Below, one piece after another: positions 8,951 to 15,669 of a stretch of DNA of 33,164 bases (position 1 is its first letter; each line of letters opens with the position of its first letter). The position numbers and the translations under genes were made by a program. The notes under the pieces were generated by a model, which was not told where the DNA came from, searched no databases, and worked only from the letters and a program-made list of their open reading frames with translations. The DNA comes from an uncultured Bacteroidales bacterium (GTDB lineage: Bacteria; Bacteroidota; Bacteroidia; Bacteroidales; F082), in the NCBI GenBank assembly GCA_947303625.1, contig CAMYYV010000016.1, positions 1 through 33,164 on the forward strand. The letters run 5' to 3'.

Positions 8951-8974
8951 AAGCCGCTGTTTTCAGCGGCTTTT
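8951..8974 (+). terminator. Terminator after tRNA-Ala (may work both ways)
   Basis: A 9-bp GC-rich stem AAGCCGCTG/CAGCGGCTT with a TTTT loop, then T-rich sequence. It ends five bases before the stop of the convergent DUF389 gene and could also terminate that transcript. Confidence 0.85.
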
Positions 8975-8978
8975 GTTG

Positions 8979-10334
8979 TTATTGCTCCACCTGATTGATT
9001 ACCAAAATATTTTCATTGTTTAGCCTGACTTTCAGCCAGCGTTCGATGCGGTCGTGGAGGTCAGCATCCATCGGTTTGTTGGTAGTGATGAAAGCGAGGA
9101 TCTGTTCGGTGGTCGTGTTGTCGGAAGCGTGTACGGTGGAGCCGCTGCTCAGGCTGACTTCGGTGATGTCGGGGTATTGGGCGAACAGCTCTTTGGAGAC
9201 GGCTTCGACGGGAATCTCCTTTGACTCATAGTCGGAAAGTGCTGTCGACAGTTTGATGATGCTGTCGTTCAATCGCTTGATTTGTTGGTCGGTATGCTCG
9301 TAGATACCCTTCACTATTTCAGATTCTGAGAGTTCTTGGCGTATGCTGGTGGCATCTTCGTGGAAGATGATTTGGCTACGTTTGATTCCGTATTCATCGG
9401 CGCTCTTGTAGATTCTCTCCTTGGCTTCGTTGGTCAGCGTTTCGCCGGCGAGAAAGAGCTCGAGGGTGGACGACTTGCGCGAATAAGTAGCCTTATGGTC
9501 GTAGATGAAACACTTGCCAAGGTTCTTATTTTCGGCCACCAAACGCTCGGCATGGGTGGTGAAGTTGTTCTCTTTGATGACGTTGATAGCCGTGATCACG
9601 CTGGGCACGATGACGAGGAGCAGGATGATGTAGACCGCTGCTTTGGGCAGACGTTTCTTTGTCTCGTTAGTGGCCTCGACGGTGGGAAAGCGGAAATACT
9701 TCACCGCGGCGAAGGTGGCCAAGGCGATGAACACGCTGTTGATGAGGAAGAGATAGAGCGCACCGAAGATGACAGAACCCTTCCAGATGGAGATGCCATA
9801 GCCCACAGTGCAAAGGGGCGGCATGAGGGCAGTGGCGATGGCCACACCAGTGATGACACTGCCTTTGTCCTTGCGTGAGGTCTCGATGATGCCCGCCAAG
9901 CCGCCGAAGAGGGCGATGAGCACGTCGTAGATGGTGGGCTTGGTACGGGCCAGCAGCTCCGAGGGGTTGGCCAGACTCAAGGGACTGAGCAAGAAGAATA
10001 GGGAAGAAGCGATGATGCTGATGGCCACCATCACACCATAGTTCTTCAGCGAGCTTTTCACAAGGTCGTTGTCTCGGGTGCCTAGACCCAATCCGAAGCC
10101 CAAGATGGGACCCATTACTGGTGAGACCAACATGGCGCCGATGATGACGGGGATGGAGTTGACATTTAAACCTACTGAGGCGATGATGATGGCGCAGGCC
10201 AGGATGAACACGGTGGTACCCCGAAACGCGATATTCTTGCGGATGGAGGTGCTGGCGTTCTCGTAGTCGATCTCGTCGGAGAAACTGATGAGGTTCTTGA
10301 GGTATCGGAGGATCCTTCGGATGATGTTTTTCAT
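8979..10334 (-). CDS. DUF389 (TIGR00341-type) membrane protein
   Basis: 451 residues. The N-terminal half (~35-260) is hydrophobic, with about six membrane segments and the family-typical SIPVIIGAMLVSPVMGPILG around residues 60-80 and TGVAIATALMPPLCTVGYG around 165-185. The C-terminal ~190 residues are soluble and mostly charged, with a coiled-coil-like stretch (DQQIKRLNDSIIKLSTAL). The biochemical role of the family is not established. It lies 57 bases downstream of trkH on the same strand with no clear box between them, so co-transcription with trkH is likely. Confidence 0.85.
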   Translation of the reverse strand: MKNIIRRILRYLKNLISFSDEIDYENASTSIRKNIAFRGTTVFILACAIIIASVGLNVNSIPVIIGAMLVSPVMGPILGFGLGLGTRDNDLVKSSLKNYGVMVAISIIASSLFFLLSPLSLANPSELLARTKPTIYDVLIALFGGLAGIIETSRKDKGSVITGVAIATALMPPLCTVGYGISIWKGSVIFGALYLFLINSVFIALATFAAVKYFRFPTVEATNETKKRLPKAAVYIILLLVIVPSVITAINVIKENNFTTHAERLVAENKNLGKCFIYDHKATYSRKSSTLELFLAGETLTNEAKERIYKSADEYGIKRSQIIFHEDATSIRQELSESEIVKGIYEHTDQQIKRLNDSIIKLSTALSDYESKEIPVEAVSKELFAQYPDITEVSLSSGSTVHASDNTTTEQILAFITTNKPMDADLHDRIERWLKVRLNNENILVINQVEQ

Positions 10335-10391
10335 GGCAGGATTGATTATTTAATCTGCAAAAAACGGCAAAAAAGTTGAATTGCGCAAGAG

Positions 10392-11846
10392 TCATCGAGT
10401 GAAAATGCTTCTAACAGCAATCAGCATGGGGAAGATTTCGACACGTCCCAAGAGCATGATGAGCATGGCAATCACCTTCTGAAAACCTAGAAATCCCGCA
10501 TAATTGCCCATGGAGCTTACTTCGCCGAAACCAGGCCCGACGCTGCCTATGCACGCAATGGAAGCTGTGATGGAGGTTTTGAAATCCATGCTGATGCCAA
10601 ATACAAGTGCGCCAATGGCGATGATGAGGACGTACATGCCCATGAAGGCGATGATAGAGGTGATGTTTTCTTCCGTCTTCACTTGTCCGTCGAGTTTGGT
10701 ACGGTTGACATTCTTGACCCCAATAAGCGAGTTCACCAGACCTTTCAGGCTTTTGACGACGATGACGAAACGGTCCATTTTCATGCCGCCCGAGGTGGAA
10801 CCTGAGCACCCGCAGACCAAGGAGCAAAGCAAAAGAATGCCCATGCTGCCTGTGGGCCAGATGTTGGTGTCGGCTGTGGCGAATCCCGTGGTCGTACTGA
10901 GCGAACAGACCTGGAAGGCTGCCAAACGTAGGGCTCGTGGGAAAGTGGCGCAGTAACCACTGAAATACAGGTTGGCGGTGACACCAAGGATGGCTATCGC
11001 GACAAGGGCGAGAAACCATCTGACGACTTGTGTGTTGAAAAGATTCTTACGAGTGCGTTTGTCGGGCCAAATGGTAGAGAACATGAGGCTGAAATTGGTG
11101 GCGCCCATGAGCATAGCCACGATAAGGATGATTTCCACGGCGACGTTGTCATAGAAAGCGACGCTGATGTTTTTGGTGCAGAAGCCACAGGTGCTGCAGG
11201 CCGACATAGCCAAAGTAGTGGCATCGAACCAAGGCATTTTCGTGAGCCGCAAGGCGATGGCCGAAACAGAAGTTATGATCAGATAAACGACAATCATTCT
11301 ATAGACGAAATGCTTTTTCCGCCCACCATAATATGATTTGGCGAGGTCCGACAGTTCAGCGCTGGCCAAAACGGAATGACGGTCATGCTGCCCGGAGATG
11401 ACCAATGAAACCAAGGTGACGATGCCAATGCCACCCATCCAGGCCGTGGCAATGCGCCAAAACTGCATGCCGTTGGGTAAGGCCTCGATGTTGTTGAGGA
11501 TGGAGGCTCCCGTGGTGGTGAAGCCCGACACGCTTTCGAAGAAGGCATTGACCACGGTGAACTCGCCTCCATAAAGCAAAAAAGGCAGAGCTCCAAAGAC
11601 GCAAGCCGCAATCCAACAACCCGTGACGATGCGGAAACCATCCTCAATGGTCATCTTTTCTTGTGACTTGGTGCCAATGATGGCAAAAAAACCGCTGAGA
11701 AGCGAGACCATGCCTGAAAAGACCAAGGGGTCGAAGCTATCGTCCATGTCGTTCTTGAAGGCAATATACGCTGATACAAACATAAGTAAGGCAACACCTA
11801 TTAAGGAGAAGCCTGCATATCGAATAGTGGTATTCCATTTCTTCAT
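10392..11846 (-). CDS. trkH: TrkH-family potassium uptake channel subunit
   Basis: 484 residues from the ATG at 11846; the frame stays open upstream, but the -7 box at 11873-11880 and the family N-terminus favour this start. TrkH/KtrB proteins form the K+-conducting pore from four M1-P-M2 repeats. The four selectivity-filter loops are visible as FTTTGAS, STCGFC, STTTGFA and SVGPGFGE, each with the central glycine. A regulatory TrkA/KtrA subunit is not in the window. It is divergent from the LysR-type regulator, with the two -7 boxes 35 bases apart, so shared control is possible. Confidence 0.92.
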   Translation of the reverse strand: MKKWNTTIRYAGFSLIGVALLMFVSAYIAFKNDMDDSFDPLVFSGMVSLLSGFFAIIGTKSQEKMTIEDGFRIVTGCWIAACVFGALPFLLYGGEFTVVNAFFESVSGFTTTGASILNNIEALPNGMQFWRIATAWMGGIGIVTLVSLVISGQHDRHSVLASAELSDLAKSYYGGRKKHFVYRMIVVYLIITSVSAIALRLTKMPWFDATTLAMSACSTCGFCTKNISVAFYDNVAVEIILIVAMLMGATNFSLMFSTIWPDKRTRKNLFNTQVVRWFLALVAIAILGVTANLYFSGYCATFPRALRLAAFQVCSLSTTTGFATADTNIWPTGSMGILLLCSLVCGCSGSTSGGMKMDRFVIVVKSLKGLVNSLIGVKNVNRTKLDGQVKTEENITSIIAFMGMYVLIIAIGALVFGISMDFKTSITASIACIGSVGPGFGEVSSMGNYAGFLGFQKVIAMLIMLLGRVEIFPMLIAVRSIFTR

Positions 11847-11872
11847 CTGTCGTCGTTTTAATAAAACAGAAG

Positions 11873-11880
11873 CAAAAATA
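11873..11880 (-). promoter_or_regulatory. -7 box (TATTTTTG) for trkH
   Basis: Minus-strand TAnnTTTG match, 26 bases before the trkH ATG. Confidence 0.65.
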
Positions 11881-11900
11881 TTTCGTCGTTTTTTATGAGT

Positions 11901-11928
11901 CAATGCAATAATGTTTATCTTTGCATTG
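11901..11928. promoter_or_regulatory. 8-bp inverted repeat over the LysR-gene promoter (possible operator)
   Basis: CAATGCAA (11901-11908) and TTGCATTG (11921-11928) are perfect inverted copies 12 bases apart and overlap the -7 box TATCTTTG at 11916-11923. LysR-type regulators often bind inverted repeats in their own divergent promoters, so this may be an autoregulatory site that also reaches trkH. Confidence 0.45.
11916..11923 (+). promoter_or_regulatory. -7 box (TATCTTTG) for the LysR-type gene
   Basis: TAnnTTTG match 22 bases before the ATG at 11946. Confidence 0.65.
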
Positions 11929-11945
11929 ATATAATCAATAAAGAG

Positions 11946-12872
11946 ATGACTTTGCAACAATTGGAATACATCATCGCCGTGGAACAGCATGGTTATTTTG
12001 TCAACGCGGCTGATGCCTGTGGTGTGACGCAATCAACACTGAGTCTGATGATTAAGAAGTTGGAGGAAGAGTTGGATGTCAAGATTTTCAACCGTGACAC
12101 GCATCCCGTTACAATCACTGAAATGGGCCAAAAAGTGATTGAGGAGGCGAAGATGGCCATTTATCACACCAAGCAACTGCTGGAGTTGGTCCGTACGGAG
12201 AAGGAACAGTCGTCGGGCGATCTTAGTATCGCATTGACAACTACGGTGGCGCCAGTGATTATGCCTGGGCTTTTCCATTATATGAGGACCAAATATCCAT
12301 CTATTAATTTGCGGGTGGAGGAAATGATTACGGCCACAATCCTCCAAAAGGTGAAGAAAGCCGAAATCGACATGGGGATTTTGACTTGTCCTGTCAATGA
12401 CCCTGATTTGTTGGAGATACCCTTGTATCACGAGCGTTTTTTTGCATACGTCTCGCCTAAAGATGATTTGTACAAAGAGGAAAGCATTGAACGCACTCAG
12501 ATGTCGAAATTCAAGGTGTGGACGATGAAAGATGGCGTGAGGTTGTTTGACCGTTCGAAGGTGCGATCGGAAGAGGAGATCAAATACGATAAGTTATATG
12601 AAGGTGGTAGAGTGGGTATCTTGATTCAAATTACTGATGAAAATGGAGGCATCACCATTGTGCCCGAGTCGCATTTGCGTCTATTGCCGAAGTCGGTGAA
12701 AGACAACATCAGGCCGATTGTCAATCCCGAGCCTCAGCGAACGATAGGCTTGGTGTTCAGGAAGGACTATGTGCACGAGCGGATGATGAACATCGTCGTC
12801 AAGGCCATAAAGACGATGGTGCCGTCAGAGTTCCTCGATGGCGTGATTCGAGCGGATTATCTGAGGTTATAA
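11946..12872 (+). CDS. LysR-type regulator, OxyR-like but lacking the redox cysteines
   Basis: 308 residues. The N-terminal winged helix-turn-helix (~1-60: LQQLEYIIAVEQHGYFVNAA, then VTQSTLSLMIKKLEEELDVKIFNR) and the C-terminal two-lobed ligand domain (~92-300) resemble Bacteroides OxyR. The whole protein has only two cysteines, C25 and C148. Where OxyR has its peroxidatic cysteine (EDGHCLRDQ region) this protein reads KDGVRLFDR, and no partner cysteine follows. It is therefore probably not a peroxide sensor of the disulfide type and may bind a small ligand instead. I chose the ATG at 11946 because the family starts there and it lies 22 bases after the -7 box. Confidence 0.88.
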   Translation: MTLQQLEYIIAVEQHGYFVNAADACGVTQSTLSLMIKKLEEELDVKIFNRDTHPVTITEMGQKVIEEAKMAIYHTKQLLELVRTEKEQSSGDLSIALTTTVAPVIMPGLFHYMRTKYPSINLRVEEMITATILQKVKKAEIDMGILTCPVNDPDLLEIPLYHERFFAYVSPKDDLYKEESIERTQMSKFKVWTMKDGVRLFDRSKVRSEEEIKYDKLYEGGRVGILIQITDENGGITIVPESHLRLLPKSVKDNIRPIVNPEPQRTIGLVFRKDYVHERMMNIVVKAIKTMVPSEFLDGVIRADYLRL

Positions 12873-12963
12873 GACGCGAGACAATCAGACGCGGGACGCG
12901 AGACAAAGATCCTAGAGTTTGCTGACCGAATGTCCCGTGTCTCGCAGTCCCGTGTCCCGCGTC
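12873..12963. repeat. Imperfect 33-bp inverted repeat between convergent genes
   Basis: Left arm 12873-12905 and right arm 12931-12963 are built from variants of GACGCGGGAC, GCGAGACA and their complements. They pair imperfectly (roughly 23 of 33 positions by eye) around a 25-base loop. It begins at the base after the LysR-type stop codon and could stop transcription from both sides, but no clear U-tract is present. Confidence 0.65.
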
Positions 12964-12974
12964 AAATATTAGGT

Positions 12975-13433
12975 TTATTTACTAATTACAACCGAAACGA
13001 CTTCGGCAATCTGTTCCAACCATTCCTTGTCGGTTTCATCGAACGTAGCCAGTTTCTCGCTGTCGATGTCCAACACACCGATGACTTCTTCACCTTTATA
13101 TAAAGGCACTACGATCTCGCTTCGCGATTCCGAGCTGCAAGCAATGTGGCCAGGGAATTGCTCCACATCTTTCACGACAAGAGTTTTCTTTTCTTTCCAT
13201 GATGTGCCGCACACACCCTTGCCGAAGCCGATGCGGGTGCAGGCCACAGGGCCTTGGAAAGGACCAAGCACCAGTTGCTCGCCGATGACACGGTAGAAGC
13301 CCGTCCACCAGAAGTGGAAGGCCTCTTGGATCAGTGCGGCCACATTGGCCATATTGGCGACGGGGTCGCTCTCGTCTTTTACCATCGCCTTGACCTGCGA
13401 TAATAGGAGTTTATAGTCTTCTTGCTTGCTCAT
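12975..13433 (-). CDS. msrC: Free methionine-(R)-sulfoxide reductase (GAF domain)
   Basis: 152 residues, a single GAF domain. The enzyme reduces free methionine-R-sulfoxide using cysteine chemistry and recycling by thioredoxin. The three cysteines are visible as ACTRIG (C65), GVCGTS (C75) and HIACSS (C99); their spacing of 10 and 24 residues matches C84/C94/C118 of the E. coli enzyme. The start is the ATG at 13433, 20 bases after a TACTTTTG box; an upstream in-frame TTG is less likely. It is a monocistronic oxidative-repair gene. Confidence 0.92.
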   Translation of the reverse strand: MSKQEDYKLLLSQVKAMVKDESDPVANMANVAALIQEAFHFWWTGFYRVIGEQLVLGPFQGPVACTRIGFGKGVCGTSWKEKKTLVVKDVEQFPGHIACSSESRSEIVVPLYKGEEVIGVLDIDSEKLATFDETDKEWLEQIAEVVSVVISK

Positions 13434-13453
13434 ATTTTTCAATCTTATTTCTG

Positions 13454-13461
13454 CAAAAGTA
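13454..13461 (-). promoter_or_regulatory. -7 box (TACTTTTG) for msrC
   Basis: Minus-strand TAnnTTTG match, 20 bases before the msrC ATG. Confidence 0.6.
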
Positions 13462-13470
13462 GTAAAAAAC

Positions 13471-13510
13471 TGAAATCTTGAAATATTGAAATCATGAAAT
13501 CTTGAAATTA
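13471..13510 (+). repeat. Five tandem 8-bp repeats upstream of the COG0523 promoter
   Basis: Units TGAAATCT, TGAAATAT, TGAAATCA, TGAAATCT, TGAAATTA run head to tail. The array ends two bases before the -7 box at 13513-13520, so it occupies the place of the -33 element and spacer. It could be a regulator-binding array or a slippage-prone length switch. Confidence 0.8.
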
Positions 13511-13512
13511 TC

Positions 13513-13520
13513 TATCTTTG
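13513..13520 (+). promoter_or_regulatory. -7 box (TATCTTTG) for the COG0523 GTPase
   Basis: TAnnTTTG match 25 bases before the ATG at 13546. Confidence 0.65.
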
Positions 13521-13545
13521 CACCTCGTTTAAAATAGCCTGTAAA

Positions 13546-14820
13546 ATGAAAAAAGATATTCCCGTATTGCTGCTCACTGGTTATCTCGGTAGCGGCAAGA
13601 CCACTTTGGTCAACAAGATATTGAACAACCGCAAGGGCATTAAATTCGCCGTGATTGTCAATGATATAGGTGAAGTTAACATTGATGCCGACCTGATTGA
13701 GAAAGGCGGCGTGGTGGGACAGAAGGATGACAGTTTGGTTGCCTTGCAGAACGGCTGCATCTGCTGCACCTTGAAGATGGACCTAATCCAGCAGTTGCAC
13801 GACATCATCGTCATGCAGCGCTTCGACTATATCGTCATCGAGGCCAGCGGTATCTGCGAGCCGGAGCCCATCGCCCAGACCATCTGTGCCTTCCCCGACA
13901 TGGCCTGGCAGCTCACTAAAGACGGCATTCCGATTCTTGATTGCATCGTTACCGTGGTGGATGCCCTGCGTATGCAGAGCGAGTTTAGCTGCGGCGACGA
14001 CCTGATGAAGAAGAACCTGGCTGAGGACGACCTGGAGAGTCTGGTCATCCAGCAGATTGAGTTCTGCAATATCATCTTGCTCAACAAGGCCTCTGAGGTC
14101 ACGCCTGAAGAGTTGGGTCGCGTGAAGAGCATCATCCGTGCCTTACAGCCCACAGCCGAGATCATCCCCTGCGACTACGGCGAGGTCGACTTCGACAAGA
14201 TCCTCAACACCCACATGTTCGACTTCGACCAGGTGGCCACTTCTGCCGCATGGATCAAGGGTGTCGAGGGTGCTGTCGTTGAGGATGATGACGATGACGA
14301 AGATGAACACGAACACCATCACCATGATGACGAGGATGATGACGAACACGAGCATCATCACCACCATCACGACGACGATGATGACGACGAGGAAGAAGAG
14401 CACGGTCATCACCACCATCATCACCACGACCACGAAGGCGGCGAGGTGGAGGAATACGGTATCGGTACCTATGTGTATTACCGTCGTGAGCCGTTCAACA
14501 TGGCACGTTTCGATGAGTTTGTGGCGCGCAAGCTGCCGAAGAATGTCATCCGTGTGAAGGGTATCTGTTACTTCAAGAACGAAATGGACAACTGCTACAT
14601 CTTCGAACAGGCGGGCAAGCAGGTGCAGCTGCGCGATGCCGGCCTGTGGTTCGCCACCATGCCTGCCAACGAGTTGGCCATCATGATGGACCGCGAGCCC
14701 ACCCTCCGTCGCGATTGGGACGACACCTACGGCGACCGCATGCAGAAGCTCGTCTTCATCGGGCAGCACATGGACAAGGACGCCTTGGTGAAGGATCTGG
14801 ATGCTTGCTTGACGAGGTAA
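13546..14820 (+). CDS. COG0523 (CobW/ZNG1-like) GTPase with His/Asp-rich metal-binding insert
   Basis: 424 residues. G3E-family metallochaperone GTPases use GTP hydrolysis to hand a metal, often zinc, to a client protein. Visible are the Walker A loop GYLGSGKTT (12-20), the metal-binding CxCC motif (C71-I-C73-C74), the conserved EASGICEP segment and an NKxx-type guanine motif (LLNKAS). The CobW C-terminal domain spans ~305-424. Between the domains, residues ~246-299 are almost only H, D and E, with runs of six or seven histidines, a likely metal store or sensor. The client is not evident from the neighbours. The tandem repeats in its promoter suggest dedicated regulation, perhaps by metal, which is inference. 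Confidence 0.92.
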   Translation: MKKDIPVLLLTGYLGSGKTTLVNKILNNRKGIKFAVIVNDIGEVNIDADLIEKGGVVGQKDDSLVALQNGCICCTLKMDLIQQLHDIIVMQRFDYIVIEASGICEPEPIAQTICAFPDMAWQLTKDGIPILDCIVTVVDALRMQSEFSCGDDLMKKNLAEDDLESLVIQQIEFCNIILLNKASEVTPEELGRVKSIIRALQPTAEIIPCDYGEVDFDKILNTHMFDFDQVATSAAWIKGVEGAVVEDDDDDEDEHEHHHHDDEDDDEHEHHHHHHDDDDDDEEEEHGHHHHHHHDHEGGEVEEYGIGTYVYYRREPFNMARFDEFVARKLPKNVIRVKGICYFKNEMDNCYIFEQAGKQVQLRDAGLWFATMPANELAIMMDREPTLRRDWDDTYGDRMQKLVFIGQHMDKDALVKDLDACLTR

Positions 14821-14822
14821 TA

Positions 14823-14847
14823 TAAAAACCCGACATTGCATATCGGG
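14823..14847 (-). terminator. Terminator of the GIY-YIG-like gene
   Basis: On the minus strand a CCCGA/TCGGG stem with a nine-base loop is followed by TTTTTATA. A second short hairpin, GTCCC-TTC-GGGAC (14861-14873), precedes it. Both lie between convergent genes, so the first may also act on the plus strand. Confidence 0.6.
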
Positions 14848-14884
14848 GTGTGGTCTGGTCGTCCCTTCGGGACTCTGATAAGGT

Positions 14885-15568
14885 CTACTCCTCGTCTATT
14901 TCTTGGCTTTCAACTTCTTGGCGTAAGTCTGATAAGACTTTTCCGTTGTAAGTGAAATACTTAGGGCCTTGGTATGCTCCAGAAGCATTTCTCTTTTCAA
15001 CAGGCATAAATGTTCCTACAAAAGGAGATAGTTTGTATATCCTTCCCTCATATTCGATTTGATTATCACTGGCAACCTTGACAGTGACTCCTGTAGGGAT
15101 AAATACCAATGTGGCTCCAATGGGAATGTTGACCATGCTGAATCTAAAATTCGGCTTTGGTTTCTTGTGAGCAGCCTTGCTTTCGTCATCAGACTCTCTG
15201 AGTTCATCTTCTTTTATGGGCATATTGTTTTGGTATCGGGTAATGACAGCGTCGTCAAGCAATGAAGCCTCGTCTTTAAGAATCTCAAAAGCTAGCTCAG
15301 GTTGGATATTGAAGAACTCACGATTTTGACGGATGCGAAGGTCTGTCAAACGGTCGATTTGTTTGTGAATTTTCTTCTCGACTATATCGTATTTTGAGGT
15401 TTGTAAAGTGGCGTATATCTCAAATGGTAACGGCACAGCGGTGTTGTCAAGCTCTTTGGATCTGACATCAACAGGTCGTGAGCTTTTGCCGATTTTCACC
15501 CAATCTTCTCTGAAACTAGGATTGGTCAGAATGTAGACATATCCTTGTTGATTATCGCATTTTTTCAT
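14885..15568 (-). CDS. GIY-YIG-like (T5orf172-type) protein with possible RAMA-like C-terminal domain
   Basis: 227 residues. Residues ~9-100 match the T5orf172 branch of GIY-YIG: GYVYILTNP, then WVKIGKSSRPVDVRSKEL, the charged helix KYDIVEKKIHKQI and NREFF. A charged linker (~115-140) leads to a second domain (~142-220: GATLVFIPTGVTVKV, IEYEGRIYKLSPFV, YQGPKYFTYNGKVLSDLR). This resembles RAMA domains, which occur with DNA methylases and restriction systems; that match is by eye and tentative. Function is unknown; a role in DNA processing or defence is inference. No methylase or restriction gene is adjacent. Codon use is visibly more AT-rich than that of the neighbouring genes, which would fit recent acquisition. 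It has its own promoter and terminator. Confidence 0.75.
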   Translation of the reverse strand: MKKCDNQQGYVYILTNPSFREDWVKIGKSSRPVDVRSKELDNTAVPLPFEIYATLQTSKYDIVEKKIHKQIDRLTDLRIRQNREFFNIQPELAFEILKDEASLLDDAVITRYQNNMPIKEDELRESDDESKAAHKKPKPNFRFSMVNIPIGATLVFIPTGVTVKVASDNQIEYEGRIYKLSPFVGTFMPVEKRNASGAYQGPKYFTYNGKVLSDLRQEVESQEIDEE

Positions 15569-15590
15569 TTTTGTGGTGATTTAGATAATG

Positions 15591-15598
15591 CAAAGATA
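15591..15598 (-). promoter_or_regulatory. -7 box (TATCTTTG) for the GIY-YIG-like gene
   Basis: Minus-strand TAnnTTTG match, 22 bases before the ATG. Confidence 0.65.
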
Positions 15599-15641
15599 GC
15601 GTTTTTTGAAATAGTTGGTGCTTTCATTTCCATTAAATCCT

Positions 15642-15649
15642 TATCTTTG
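15642..15649 (+). promoter_or_regulatory. -7 box (TATCTTTG) for the AGCS symporter
   Basis: TAnnTTTG match, 20 bases before the ATG at 15670. Confidence 0.65.
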
Positions 15650-15669
15650 ACCCTTCGAAACAAGGCTTT

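Noticed and set aside
14281-14445. GAT/GAC/CAT/CAC repeats as a DNA tandem array or CRISPR-like repeat
   Set aside because: The repeats are irregular and explained by codons for H, D and E in a metal-binding linker; no CRISPR spacing was seen anywhere in the window.
14143-14841. A 232-codon minus-strand frame opposite the COG0523 gene
   Set aside because: Its centre (runs of V, M, I) is only the complement of the His/Asp codon runs and gives a false membrane-like stretch.
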